A DNA stretch of 64,000 nt from JANSWP01 sp041941305 (GTDB lineage: Bacteria > Bacteroidota > Bacteroidia > Chitinophagales > Saprospiraceae): the NCBI GenBank assembly GCA_041941305.1, contig JBGTQJ010000042.1:15233-79232 (forward strand). Reading direction: 5' to 3'. A model generated the notes under the pieces. The model did not search any database, had not been told where the DNA came from, and saw only the letters and a list, made by a program, of their open reading frames with translations. The first letter of the stretch is position 1; each line of letters starts with the position of its first letter. Both the position numbers and the translations under genes were made by a program. This document shows, piece by piece, positions 1 through 8,803 of this stretch.

Positions 1-402
1 CACAACTACTATAATGAAATTGCCTTTGGCATAGATTTTACAGCGAGGGATTTGCAGTCAAAGTGTAAGGAGAAAGGTCATCCCTGGGAAATCGCAAAAG
101 GATTTGACGGATCTGCGGCTGTGAGTCCCTTCGTTTCCATTGACAATGTCAATCGACAAGCCATTGAATTTCAGATGAAGAAAAATGGTGAAGTCGTGCA
201 ACATGGCAACACAAAAGATCTCATCTTCACTTTTGAGCACATCATCACTTATGTTTCCAAATTTTTCAAATTGCAAATGGGGGACCTGATTTTCACAGGA
301 ACTCCTGCTGGAGTTGGTCCAGTCGTTATAGGGGATGTTTTGGAGGGTACTATTTTTCTCAAGGATCAGGAAAGACAAATGATCACCTGCGAAATTAAGT
401 GA
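1..402 (+). CDS. Fumarylacetoacetate hydrolase family protein, C-terminal part
   Basis: The reading frame is open from the first base, so the gene starts upstream of the window; about 133 residues are visible. The segment carries the FAH-fold signature: a conserved KGFDGSAAVSPF stretch and the GDLIFTGTPAGVGPV loop near the C terminus, both typical of FAH-domain hydrolases, isomerases and acylpyruvases. These are soluble, metal-dependent enzymes acting on diketo acids. The substrate cannot be told from this part because the metal-binding acidic residues lie mostly upstream. A start inside the visible part (TTG at 52) is not credible, since conserved sequence continues before it. Confident on family, silent on substrate. 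Confidence 0.85.
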   Translation, partial: HNYYNEIAFGIDFTARDLQSKCKEKGHPWEIAKGFDGSAAVSPFVSIDNVNRQAIEFQMKKNGEVVQHGNTKDLIFTFEHIITYVSKFFKLQMGDLIFTGTPAGVGPVVIGDVLEGTIFLKDQERQMITCEIK

Positions 403-706
403 GTAAGTCACAACTAATATTATCCATTTTGTGCACAAAAGCCACCGTTTTCAGGAAACCACAATGAGTAAAACTTCAGATCCTAATTTAAGTTTCTCTT
501 TTTAGCTATTCGAAATTATTTTTTCAATACAAGTCCTTTTTTCGCTCTGCTATTGGTAACAACCTCTATTTTTTGGGGATTGCTATTTAGAATGTAGTAA
601 CCAGCATTGGTTATAATTTGCCTCATTCTATTTACAAATTCCATAAAAAATGAAGCCTAAACCCCACGGAATTAATAAAAAGAGCTACAAAGAGAAAAGC
701 TATTAT
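403..706. other. Intergenic region, no gene seen
   Basis: An AT-rich stretch between the FAH gene and the next plus-strand gene. I see no convincing coding frame, no strong terminator and no exact TAnnTTTG box. An ATG at 650 would add 19 basic residues before the signal peptide of the next gene and is less likely to be its start than the ATG at 707. Confidence 0.4.
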
Positions 707-1672
707 ATGCCGATTGGCACTATCAACTTTTTCCCAAATCTCCTATTTTTTCTTGCGACCTCAATAATATTCCCTCTTGTACTGGAAGCACAACCTTTCA
801 TTAAAAATTCCGTAAGCATTCAAAGACACTCAGTTCATTTAAAAGACCAAGACTCTATTCTGTTTGGAAAAATAAACTCCGAATTTGTTCAAAATACCCA
901 AAACTTGTGGGTCATTTCAGATGGTATTGAAAATACAATATTTGTAGGAGGTGCTGGTTTTAGAGGAAAATTCAATGAAGAAAGAGCTGATTCCTTCTTT
1001 ACACACAACCTGATTATGAGGCACTTGAATATTTTTGATGGACATGAAGGTTACCATACTTCCAGAAAGAGTAAAAAATTTCTGGGATTTTTGTTCAATA
1101 GCACTTGGTCTATCAAATTTGGAAGAGATAGCATCAAAAATTTTAAAAGGAGAAAACACCGGGCCCTTAGAAGAACTTGCCTGGAAATAATAGACGAATA
1201 TAAAGCAGCGAGAGAAAGCCATCCAGATCAAACGATCCCTCTAAATTTGGTAGGGTCAAGTTATGGAAGTGTTGTAATAGGACAGTTGGCATTAAGACTT
1301 TTGAGGGACAAGGACAATGGCATAGATAAAATTAATACCCTTACCCTATCAGCTTCTCCAATTAGCCCCAATTCAAAACTTGGTAATCGTTTAATAGAGT
1401 TGGTTCTAAAAGATAAAATAGATTTGCTCATCTGGCATCCAAACTCCAAAGACAATGTGACCGGAGCAAAATCTATTTGGAAACTTATTTGTCCTGGTGA
1501 TAGTGCTGAGTTTTCAATTTTGAGTCGCCATCATCCACACAATGTTGCCAGAAAGAATACCAATCGAACAAAAACCATTATACAGTTGACTTTAATAGAT
1601 AAAGTTTCGGAAGGCCCTGTTATTCAAGCAGCTGCACAGGCAGAATTGGATTCCATTCCTGAAGAAAACTAA
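707..1672 (+). CDS. Exported alpha/beta-hydrolase-like protein, function unknown
   Basis: A protein of about 321 residues. Starting at 707 it opens with a classic export signal (hydrophobic NFFPNLLFFLATSIIFPLVL, then EAQP); an upstream ATG at 650 would bury that signal. The middle holds VGSSYGS inside a hydrophobic strand-turn-helix context, a GxSxG nucleophile elbow. A following LLIWHPNSKD and a late SRHHPHN could supply the acid and histidine of a catalytic triad; this is inference from spacing. The family is not recognised. The next gene starts 34 bases downstream on the same strand, so the two are probably co-transcribed, and both products are exported. Confidence 0.6.
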   Translation: MPIGTINFFPNLLFFLATSIIFPLVLEAQPFIKNSVSIQRHSVHLKDQDSILFGKINSEFVQNTQNLWVISDGIENTIFVGGAGFRGKFNEERADSFFTHNLIMRHLNIFDGHEGYHTSRKSKKFLGFLFNSTWSIKFGRDSIKNFKRRKHRALRRTCLEIIDEYKAARESHPDQTIPLNLVGSSYGSVVIGQLALRLLRDKDNGIDKINTLTLSASPISPNSKLGNRLIELVLKDKIDLLIWHPNSKDNVTGAKSIWKLICPGDSAEFSILSRHHPHNVARKNTNRTKTIIQLTLIDKVSEGPVIQAAAQAELDSIPEEN

Positions 1673-1706
1673 ATCACTCAATTGCTCCACCTCAAAAGCT
1701 AAAATT

Positions 1707-2387
1707 ATGAATCGCCTTTATTTATTTCAACTACTTATGGTTTTCGTCATTGCATGTTCAAACAGCCAGGCTCAGAATGATTCAATTTTGGTTGATTCTA
1801 TCATAGTGGTTTTGGACACACCTTTTGTAGCAGACCCACCATATGGAGATGGTGAATTGGATTATTTTCCAGGCAAGGGGGCATTTGGAATAGAACTGGG
1901 TTATCGAATAAATGAAAGTACAGGAAAACCAAAATTTGATTACGGAATCAATTGGATTTTTACCAATATGCGAAAAATTGGAAGTCCAGATAATCCCCAA
2001 AAAAATCGAATAAAAAAAAGGGGCATGTATCAATTGGGTGCATATATTACAGCAGGTGGTATTTCCGGAAGATTTAGTAACCTGAATGCAAAAAGCATAG
2101 ATACCGGATTAATTTTTAATTGGATTTTTGGCTTAGACAATAACGGTCTAGGGCTTGCCACCAGAATAAATACCGATTTTTTATTGGAGAATGGAAATTT
2201 GTTTACCAACACTTCTGAAATCAAACCAGAGATCGGAATAACATGGCTTAGTCTCATCAATGTTTATCTTGGGGGTCTAACTACTCAATTGGATGATTTA
2301 TCTGATATAGGATTTGACAATTTTACAGCTCAAATCAATCTTAAACTCAACCTTTCTATTTTTAAATATGGATTACAGGGATTTTGA
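1707..2387 (+). CDS. Exported protein with barrel-like C terminus, unknown
   Basis: 226 residues. The N terminus has a signal sequence running into VIACSNSQAQ; it could be a lipoprotein (cysteine after VIA) or be cleaved after AQA. The rest alternates polar and hydrophobic residues with many glycines and aromatics (GAFGIELGYRIN, GMYQLGAYITAGG, INVYLGGLTTQL) and ends in phenylalanine, as small outer membrane beta-barrels do. No family is recognised. It sits directly behind the hydrolase-like gene, which suggests one envelope-related unit. A strong bidirectional hairpin follows the stop codon. Confidence 0.6.
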   Translation: MNRLYLFQLLMVFVIACSNSQAQNDSILVDSIIVVLDTPFVADPPYGDGELDYFPGKGAFGIELGYRINESTGKPKFDYGINWIFTNMRKIGSPDNPQKNRIKKRGMYQLGAYITAGGISGRFSNLNAKSIDTGLIFNWIFGLDNNGLGLATRINTDFLLENGNLFTNTSEIKPEIGITWLSLINVYLGGLTTQLDDLSDIGFDNFTAQINLKLNLSIFKYGLQGF

Positions 2388-2409
2388 TGATGGGAATGAA
2401 CTTAATGTA

Positions 2410-2455
2410 GAGAGTCTTTCAGAAAAAACGCGTAGATTTTTTCTGAAAGACTCTC
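2410..2455. terminator. Bidirectional rho-independent terminator
   Basis: A perfect 19-bp inverted repeat (2410-2428 and 2437-2455) with an 8-base loop lies between two convergent genes. Each arm ends in a six-base A or T run, so the transcript from either strand forms a stem and U-tract. It serves the genes ending at 2387 (+) and 2469 (-). Confidence 0.85.
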
Positions 2456-2468
2456 CACAAAAGAAATT

Positions 2469-3578
2469 TTACTCTACCCACTCTGCTACAAAAACATTCG
2501 TATCTCTGGTGCCTCCATTATTTCTGTTGGAAGAAAAAGCAAGGTGTTTGCCATCATGAGAAAACATCGGAAATGCATCGAAGGCTTCATCAAAAGTAAT
2601 TTGTGTCAAACCACTGCCATCCAGATTGATTGAAAAAATATTGAACTGGCGTCCACTTTTGGAGTGATGATTGGTGGAAAACAATATTTTTTCGCCTGAA
2701 GGATGAAAATAAGGTGCCCAATTTGCTCCGCCCAAATCTGTAATTTGCTGCAAATCAGAACCATCGACATTGCAAACATATATTTCCATGTCGGTAGGCT
2801 GCACCAAGCCTTGAGCTAATAAATCTTTATAGGTTTTGACATCCTCTTCAGCGGTAGGGCGTGAGGAACGGAAAACGAGTTTTTTACTATCTGGAGAGAA
2901 AAATGCGCCCCCGTCATAACCCAATCCAAATGTAATTTGAGTTTGATTGGAACCATCAATATCCATTGTCCATAATTCCAGATCACCACTCCGAGTGGAA
3001 GTAAAGACAATTTTTTTGCCGTCTGGAGAAACGGTAGCCTCTGCATCATAGCCAGGTGCATCTGTCAACTGTTTGGTAATATTTCCCTCCAGATCAGCTA
3101 CAAAAATATCATAATCCGGAAAAATAGCCCAGACATACTTGCCATTCAGTGTGCGTGGTGCTTCGGGGCATGCCTCATTGCCAAGGTGGGTAGACGCATA
3201 AAGAATTTCCTTATCACCTGGCATAAAGTAGGAACAGGTCGTTCTTCCCTTCCCAGTGCTTAATAAAGGAGGCTTTTGTCCTACGGATCCTTTAAAAGCA
3301 TCCATATAAAATATTTGGTCACAAGGTGCATCCCAATTGTCATTGGCTGCCTGAAAAATTAATTGGGTATTGTCAAAACTCCAATAGGCTTCTGCATTGT
3401 CACCACCATTCGTAAGCTGAATTAAGTTTTTAAGGTGTGTTTCCTGTTCATACCGTAAAGTATCTACTATTTGAGTAGTCTCATCTGATGCAGTGGATGC
3501 TTCTTGATTTTCAGTAGGAACGTTTCCACAAGAAAAACAAAGTGTAAGGACAAAGCAATAGAATAGCTGTTTAACCAT
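2469..3578 (-). CDS. TolB-like PD40 beta-propeller lipoprotein
   Basis: 369 residues. The first 20 form a lipoprotein signal ending in LCFSCGN, so the product is probably anchored in the envelope. The body contains repeated PD40/WD40-like blades: SPDGKKIVFTSTRSGDLELW, FSPDSKKLVFRSSRP, HPSGEKILFSTN and FSHDGKHLAFSSNRN. This is the architecture of the TolB propeller family, used for protein binding or as an accessory to peptidases, but no catalytic domain follows. The start is supported by a TACCTTTG promoter box 16 bases upstream. Whether it binds a Tol-Pal component or something else cannot be told; there are no tol genes nearby. Confidence 0.8.
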   Translation of the reverse strand: MVKQLFYCFVLTLCFSCGNVPTENQEASTASDETTQIVDTLRYEQETHLKNLIQLTNGGDNAEAYWSFDNTQLIFQAANDNWDAPCDQIFYMDAFKGSVGQKPPLLSTGKGRTTCSYFMPGDKEILYASTHLGNEACPEAPRTLNGKYVWAIFPDYDIFVADLEGNITKQLTDAPGYDAEATVSPDGKKIVFTSTRSGDLELWTMDIDGSNQTQITFGLGYDGGAFFSPDSKKLVFRSSRPTAEEDVKTYKDLLAQGLVQPTDMEIYVCNVDGSDLQQITDLGGANWAPYFHPSGEKILFSTNHHSKSGRQFNIFSINLDGSGLTQITFDEAFDAFPMFSHDGKHLAFSSNRNNGGTRDTNVFVAEWVE

Positions 3579-3594
3579 GATTGTGTTTTTGCGG

Positions 3595-3602
3595 CAAAGG
3601 TA
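3595..3602 (-). promoter_or_regulatory. Bacteroidota -7 box for the PD40 lipoprotein gene
   Basis: The minus strand reads TACCTTTGC, an exact TAnnTTTG match, 16 bases before the start codon at 3578. No clear TTG -33 element is present. It implies a very short 5' leader. Confidence 0.5.
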
Positions 3603-3678
3603 ATTATTAGAAGGTGGGCGCTTGGTAATGGTTTTGTAAAAATTTATTGTTGAGGGAAAGTGAATTGAACTGGCATAA

Positions 3679-4191
3679 TTAAAAAGAAGAAAATGCCTCG
3701 GGATAAACCACTACACCAGCAGCATTTGCCAATGCACCTTCCTCTAACTCTATTGCCATAAATACTTCATCAGGGACTTCAAAAGGACTTTGAATACCCC
3801 AATTAGAGGCTTTTTTAAAACCAAAACGTGGATAATAATCTTTATGTCCTAAAACGATAACCGACTTGAATCCCATTTCCTTTACTTTTTCCAAACCCTC
3901 TCTAATCAATAGGCTTCCAATCCCCTGATTTTGAAATTCAGGCAAGACTGCCATTGGAGCCAAAGCTATAGAGGGAGTCCTTACTTCTCCTTCAATTCTA
4001 ATTTTGGAAAAAAGGATATGCCCAATGAGTTCTCCACCTTTTTCAGCAACAATCGAAAGCTCAGGAATGAAATATTCCGATTTTCTCAATTTTTCTATTA
4101 GTAAGGATTCCGCTTCTTGTTGAAAGGCTTGGGCATTGATTTCAAAAATATGTTGATAGTCTGAAGGTGTTTCAGGTCGAATATGTATCAT
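3679..4191 (-). CDS. GNAT family N-acetyltransferase
   Basis: 170 residues, full length for the family. It begins IRPETPSDYQHIFEIN, the usual GNAT beta1-alpha1 segment, and has the acetyl-CoA binding motif A as LPEFQNQGIGSLLIREGL (Q-x-x-G-x-G). The late KDYYPRFGFKKA segment is typical of the YhbS-like subgroup, in which 'YYxRFGF' follows motif A. It should transfer an acetyl group from acetyl-CoA to an amine; the acceptor is unknown. It lies 100 bases from the PD40 gene start on the same strand and could have its own promoter. Confidence 0.9.
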   Translation of the reverse strand: MIHIRPETPSDYQHIFEINAQAFQQEAESLLIEKLRKSEYFIPELSIVAEKGGELIGHILFSKIRIEGEVRTPSIALAPMAVLPEFQNQGIGSLLIREGLEKVKEMGFKSVIVLGHKDYYPRFGFKKASNWGIQSPFEVPDEVFMAIELEEGALANAAGVVVYPEAFSSF

Positions 4192-4231
4192 TTATTTTTT
4201 CTTTTTAATGCCCTAAAACCAAAAATCGTTT

Positions 4232-4276
4232 AAAAAAAAAGCCAAATTTTCAAAAATGAAAATTTGGCTTTTTTTA
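4232..4276 (-). terminator. Rho-independent terminator of the first Asp-box gene
   Basis: A 12-bp stem (4240-4251 with 4258-4269) around a 6-base loop. On the minus strand it is followed by a run of nine T, placed directly after the stop of the gene ending at 4295. A T-run on the other side makes it potentially bidirectional. Confidence 0.85.
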
Positions 4277-4294
4277 AACTACAAAGGGTAATCT

Positions 4295-6259
4295 TTAGTT
4301 AACTACCAATCTTTGAGTAGCACTTTGATTATCAGCCTGGAAGCGAACGAGGTAAACACCTTTCGCCAAACCACTGATGTCCAGATTTTGAGTAAACTCA
4401 CCTGCAAATTGAACACCATTCTCAAAACGCTTCACTTCTTGTCCAACCATATTGACAATACTAATGGTCGTTTGAACATTATCTGTCAATTTGTAGGAAA
4501 GATTCACATTTCCATTTGCTGGATTAGGAGCTAGGTTCATTTCGAAAGTTTCAGGAACCACAACCTCTGTATTGCTGATTCCGAAAATTTCTTCAACATC
4601 TACAGCAATGTGGTAGATGAAATTAGTCTCAGCAGGATCGGTGTCTCCACGAACTGAAAGACCAGGCTCAAAATCCAATTGGTAAGTAATATTTAGAAAA
4701 TCACCGGTGACGTTTCTTGCAACTGATGGGAAAGTAGCTTCCATAGCAGGAATCAAGTCATCATCATCAACTAAACCAGGAACGATAATGTCTACTGGAT
4801 CTTCCAACCATGTGGCACCACCATCTTCAGAAGCCGTGAGGAATACATGGCGATAGTGCTGCAATTCAGGATTGGCATCTTCTTTCCAGTTATCTTCTGT
4901 CAAAGCTGCATAGGCAATGTATAAGCTATTATTAACATCAACAGCAGCGCTAATAAAACCAGTAATTCCGGTAAAATAGTTTGCAGCAACACCTGTTGCC
5001 GTACTTTGTAGATCGTAAGTACCGTTACCATCAGCATCTACCAATCCAGCTACCACATTCGTAGAATCCTCACCATATGATTCATTCCAGTATCTAACAC
5101 CTGACCACAATGGGAAGAAAGAGAAGTTACCATCTGTGAGGTCTTCATCGAGGTAAAACATTTCTCCATACCATGCATGGACAGTTCCATTATTGTCAAT
5201 CAATACATCTCCAGTTCCATCTGAGGTCATGATAGCTCGAAGTCCGGAAGTTCCTTCTGGTCCTCCTACTGTATCCTGGAAGCTTAATTGGTCATTAGTC
5301 CAACCTTGATCAGCTGCATAAGCATCAATTGGGAAGTCTCTCAAAACGTGAGTTGTCCACGTCTCTCCATTATCCGTAGATTTAGAAACGACAACATCTC
5401 CTAAGTCATCCCACAAACCAACTGCAACTATATCACCAGAAACATCAATGCTGTAGGAATCTCCATCCAAAGCAGCATATTTTGTCATGTCGATACCAGG
5501 AAGAGCAACATCAGTCTTGTCCCAAGTCACACCTCCATCAAGGGAACGGAAATACAACAAATGACCATCAACCCCATTGAATACTTGACCGCCATTTCCA
5601 GTTGGAGTCGTTACACCAATTACGTGAATGGTATTGCCATCTGGTCCACCTGTAGCCATTCTTGGCCACAACATACCACCTGGAGAAGAAGAAGGAATGT
5701 TAGTTTCAATCCAGGTACCGCTACCAGCATGCCATCTTGAAACGTGCAATGCATTTACAGGAACCGCGGGATCAGAAATATGGCAGACAGTGACAGGAGC
5801 ATCATCAGCTGTGTGAGCGATAGCTGGCCAGCCAGTACGCACAGTAGCTTCAATTCTAGCTACTGGAGGAGGTCCCCATCCAGACCCATCATTGGTATTT
5901 ACACCTGTACCTCTACCAGGATAACCAGCAGCTGCATCGGTACCAAATGTCCAGGTAGCAGTCAAATCACCATTGCCTTTGTCATCAATTCTATTCTGAC
6001 AAGACCCATTGGTTTGCAAGTCATAAACAGTAGTACCTATCGCCTCAGCGGGTTCTGTGGTGCGATTATTCAGGGGTAGGTTGGAATTTAATTGATGTGG
6101 CAAATCTTCCATACCAGTCAAAAACTGTTTGGTCATTTTCATTGACTGAGAAGCCACTTTCTTATCCACTTTCACACCTTCATAAGTCTTGGTGGTTTGC
6201 TGCGCGAACATCATGGTAGAGAAGAGCGCACACATAGTGAAGAGTAATAATTTACGCAT
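4295..6259 (-). CDS. Secreted Asp-box (sialidase-like) protein with T9SS type A sorting domain
   Basis: 654 residues. A signal peptide (ending MMFAQQ) is followed by a long beta-rich region with three Asp-boxes of the form S-x-D-x-G-x-T-W: SLDGGVTW (about residue 240), STDNGETW (about 290) and SEDGGATW (about 480). Asp-boxes mark BNR/sialidase-type beta-propellers but do not prove glycosidase activity, and no arginine triad could be assigned. The last 80 residues (NLAPNPANGNVNLSY through GVYLVRFQADN to RLVVN) form the type A sorting domain, so it should cross the outer membrane by T9SS and be attached or released. The gene directly upstream (6476-8413) is a close paralog in the same orientation. 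Confidence 0.85.
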   Translation of the reverse strand: MRKLLLFTMCALFSTMMFAQQTTKTYEGVKVDKKVASQSMKMTKQFLTGMEDLPHQLNSNLPLNNRTTEPAEAIGTTVYDLQTNGSCQNRIDDKGNGDLTATWTFGTDAAAGYPGRGTGVNTNDGSGWGPPPVARIEATVRTGWPAIAHTADDAPVTVCHISDPAVPVNALHVSRWHAGSGTWIETNIPSSSPGGMLWPRMATGGPDGNTIHVIGVTTPTGNGGQVFNGVDGHLLYFRSLDGGVTWDKTDVALPGIDMTKYAALDGDSYSIDVSGDIVAVGLWDDLGDVVVSKSTDNGETWTTHVLRDFPIDAYAADQGWTNDQLSFQDTVGGPEGTSGLRAIMTSDGTGDVLIDNNGTVHAWYGEMFYLDEDLTDGNFSFFPLWSGVRYWNESYGEDSTNVVAGLVDADGNGTYDLQSTATGVAANYFTGITGFISAAVDVNNSLYIAYAALTEDNWKEDANPELQHYRHVFLTASEDGGATWLEDPVDIIVPGLVDDDDLIPAMEATFPSVARNVTGDFLNITYQLDFEPGLSVRGDTDPAETNFIYHIAVDVEEIFGISNTEVVVPETFEMNLAPNPANGNVNLSYKLTDNVQTTISIVNMVGQEVKRFENGVQFAGEFTQNLDISGLAKGVYLVRFQADNQSATQRLVVN

Positions 6260-6281
6260 AAAAAACGATTTTTAATTTAGT

Positions 6282-6454
6282 GAAACATGAAGCATCCCGA
6301 ATTTTCGTAGATGCGATTTATAGGAGCGAAGATGAAATAATTTTCGAGAAAAACTATTTCATTTTCGCTCCCTTAACCCATTTATTTAGTTTTTGGTCAG
6401 GCTTGATGCCAAATAAAAAACTAATTACGAAAATTCGGGATGGCTTATGTTTCC
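6282..6454. repeat. Nested long inverted repeat between tandem paralogs
   Basis: The outer arms 6293-6309 and 6426-6442 are perfectly complementary over 17 bases; the pairing continues outward through GAAACAT, with small mismatches. Inside them, 6323-6339 and 6355-6371 pair over 17 positions with one G-T wobble and a 15-base loop. The element fills the 216-base gap between two paralogous secreted-protein genes. It could terminate the upstream transcript, shape the leader of the downstream gene, or be a mobile palindrome. Confidence 0.7.
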
Positions 6455-6475
6455 AAAAATTGAATTAGAATTAAT

Positions 6476-8413
6476 TTATTTAACCACTAATTTCTTAGTT
6501 GTTATTTGATTATCAGCCTGGAAACTTACGAGATAAACTCCATTTGCCAAATTGCTTACATCCAAATTGAAGTTGTATTCTCCTGCCAACTGATCACCTT
6601 GGTCAAAATGCATCATTTCTTGTCCCACCATGTTTCTGACACTTACAGAAGCATTAGCACTAGTTGGCAATTCATAAGATACGCTTACGATACCATTAGT
6701 TGGATTTGGAGCCAAGCCAAATTTGAACGTTTCAGGAGTGACCACCTCTTCGGTAGAAGTAACCAGGTCTGCAACATCCAAAGCAAGGTGATAGAAGAAA
6801 TTCGTTTCAGCTGGATCTGAGTCTGTACCTAAGCTTGTACCAGGTTCAAAATCCAATTGATAAACAATGTGAATTTGATCATCTACATTTCTTGCCATAG
6901 AAGGATAAACTGCTTCCATCGCGGGAATCAAATCATCGTCATCTACCAAACCAGGAGCAATAATATCCATTGGGTTATCCAACCAGGTTTCTCCTCCATC
7001 TATTGATGCAGTTACATAAACATGGTGGTAGTGTTGCAATTGTGGGTTGGCATCTTCTTTCCAATAGTTCTCAACCAAAGCTGTATGTGTCAGGAAAATA
7101 TTGTTGAATTGATCAACGCCAGCACTCATCATTGAGGTAGCACCCTGGAAATAGTTTCCGGCTATAGCAGCACTTGCAGCATCTTGTAAATCAAAAGTTC
7201 CATTTCCATCAGAATCCAGCAAACCGGAAACAACTCTTGTAGAATCATTTCCATGAGATTCGTTCCAGTAACGAACAGCCCCCAATAGTGGGAAAAAGCT
7301 AAAGTTCCCATCGGTTAAATCATCATCCGCATAATACATTTCACCAAACCAACAGTGAACCATACCATTTCTGTCAACCAGTACTTCTCCAGTATTGTCC
7401 GTACTCAAAATTGCATTTGCGGCAGGTGCTCCAACCGTATCTTGATAAGTTAAATCAGCAGCAGTCCATCCCTGGTCTACAGCATATTTGTCAATTGGGA
7501 AATCACGAACGATATGAGTCGTCCAGGTTTCCCCATTATCCTCAGATTTGCATAAAATCAAGTCTCCTAAATCATCAAAAACAGCTACTGCAACAGTTTC
7601 TCCGTCTGCATCAATATTATAGGTATCGGCACCTACAGAAGTGTATCTTGTACTATCAATTCCTGGAAGGATGACATCTAATTTATCCCAGGTAGTACCA
7701 CCATCTGTAGAACGGTGATATAACAAATGTCCATTGAGTCCAGCGTATTGCATTCCTCCATTTCCAGTAGGTGTAGTGATTCCAATCGCATGGATTGTAT
7801 TGCCATCAGCACCCCCAGCTACTGCACGTGGCCATAGGTTACCACCAGGAGAAGCAGAAGGAATATCAGTTTCAATCCAGGTTCCACTACCCGCATGCCA
7901 ACGAGCAACATGCAATTGGCTTATCGCTACTGCAGGGTCAGAGATATGAGTTACAACTACTGGCGTTCCATCTGCCAAAGCACATAGTGCAGGCCAGCCA
8001 ACACGTACTTGAGCTTCAATTCTTGCTACTGGAGGAGGTCCCCATCCACTTCCGTCATTGCTGTTGAATCCAGTACCACGATTTGGCCAACCAGCAGCTG
8101 CATCCAAACCCATTGTCCAGGCTGCGGCCAAGCCAGTATTATGGTTAGTGATACGATTCATACAAGAATTATTAGATTGCAAATCGTAAGTAGAAGTGCC
8201 TATTGGGGCGGCAGGGTCTGTACGGTCATTCAGAGGTAAATTAGGATTCACATGAGCCGGAGCAGGTTCGAATCCGGTTAAAGCAGGTTTCACTACTTTA
8301 ATAGCTTTTACTGAAGCATGGTCTCTCATATCCACTTGTTGAAATTCGGTGGATTGAGCCATAAGTGCCATAGTGAGAAAGAAAGAACAAGTGATAAGTA
8401 GTAATCTTCGCAT
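6476..8413 (-). CDS. Secreted Asp-box (sialidase-like) protein with T9SS type A sorting domain, paralog
   Basis: 645 residues, co-linear with the gene at 4295-6259 over its whole length. Shared blocks include DGSGWGPPPVARIEA, RWHAGSGTWIET, GNTIHAIGITTPTGNGG, DLIPAMEA and QLDFEPG. It has a signal peptide (ending ALMAQS), Asp-boxes STDGGTTW, SEDNGETW and SIDGGETW, and a type A sorting domain (APNPTNGIVSVSYEL ... GVYLVSFQADN ... KLVVK). The two are tandem duplicates. The conserved middle with relaxed ends suggests the propeller is under selection. Substrate and partner are unknown. Confidence 0.85.
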   Translation of the reverse strand: MRRLLLITCSFFLTMALMAQSTEFQQVDMRDHASVKAIKVVKPALTGFEPAPAHVNPNLPLNDRTDPAAPIGTSTYDLQSNNSCMNRITNHNTGLAAAWTMGLDAAAGWPNRGTGFNSNDGSGWGPPPVARIEAQVRVGWPALCALADGTPVVVTHISDPAVAISQLHVARWHAGSGTWIETDIPSASPGGNLWPRAVAGGADGNTIHAIGITTPTGNGGMQYAGLNGHLLYHRSTDGGTTWDKLDVILPGIDSTRYTSVGADTYNIDADGETVAVAVFDDLGDLILCKSEDNGETWTTHIVRDFPIDKYAVDQGWTAADLTYQDTVGAPAANAILSTDNTGEVLVDRNGMVHCWFGEMYYADDDLTDGNFSFFPLLGAVRYWNESHGNDSTRVVSGLLDSDGNGTFDLQDAASAAIAGNYFQGATSMMSAGVDQFNNIFLTHTALVENYWKEDANPQLQHYHHVYVTASIDGGETWLDNPMDIIAPGLVDDDDLIPAMEAVYPSMARNVDDQIHIVYQLDFEPGTSLGTDSDPAETNFFYHLALDVADLVTSTEEVVTPETFKFGLAPNPTNGIVSVSYELPTSANASVSVRNMVGQEMMHFDQGDQLAGEYNFNLDVSNLANGVYLVSFQADNQITTKKLVVK

Positions 8414-8693
8414 AATCCAAGATTTTGAAAAGCCTTTAGATCATTTTTTGTTCATTGGTTCAAATTTGTTTGATGTCCAAAATTTAAACTATGAACCTAC
8501 GAAACCACGGCGTTGGTTTTCGTTTTTCAATTTTCGTTTAAGGTTTTTTACCAAAGCCTATAGGTAAAAGGTCAATGAGCAAAAGGCTTACGGTTTCAAG
8601 TTTCGAAAAAAGGTCGGTAAAGTTAAAAAAAGGTTAGTGAAATTATATATGCTTTCTTTTTAAGGATGTTTGGAAGGTTATTTTTGTATTCCA
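8414..8693. other. Intergenic region upstream of the Asp-box pair
   Basis: No gene is seen. A short hairpin (TTTTACC at 8546-8552, GGTAAAA at 8563-8569) and a loose inverted match between the GCCTTTAG/GTTCATTG stretch near 8430-8458 and CAATGAGCAAAAGGCTT near 8573 are present. No exact TAnnTTTG promoter box was found for the minus-strand gene that starts at 8413. Confidence 0.35.
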
Positions 8694-8727
8694 GAAAACA
8701 AAAAAGCAGTCGCCTAAGCGACTGCCT
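8694..8727 (-). terminator. Rho-independent terminator of the alpha/beta hydrolase gene
   Basis: A GC-rich 8-bp stem (GCAGTCGC 8706-8713, GCGACTGC 8718-8725) with a 4-base loop. On the minus strand a T-run and TTTTGTTTT follow. It lies about 80 bases after the stop at 8804. Confidence 0.85.
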
Positions 8728-8803
8728 CGATATAACAGGACAAATATGGATATTTTTTGAAAGTACCTGGTTTAGGGTTATCAGCCAGGACTGATATTGT
8801 ATT

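Noticed and set aside
2314..2559. Plus-strand reading frame across the terminator
   Set aside because: It crosses a strong terminator and the 3' ends of two real genes.
6280..6468. Small plus-strand reading frame
   Set aside because: It lies entirely within the nested inverted repeat and has no plausible leader.
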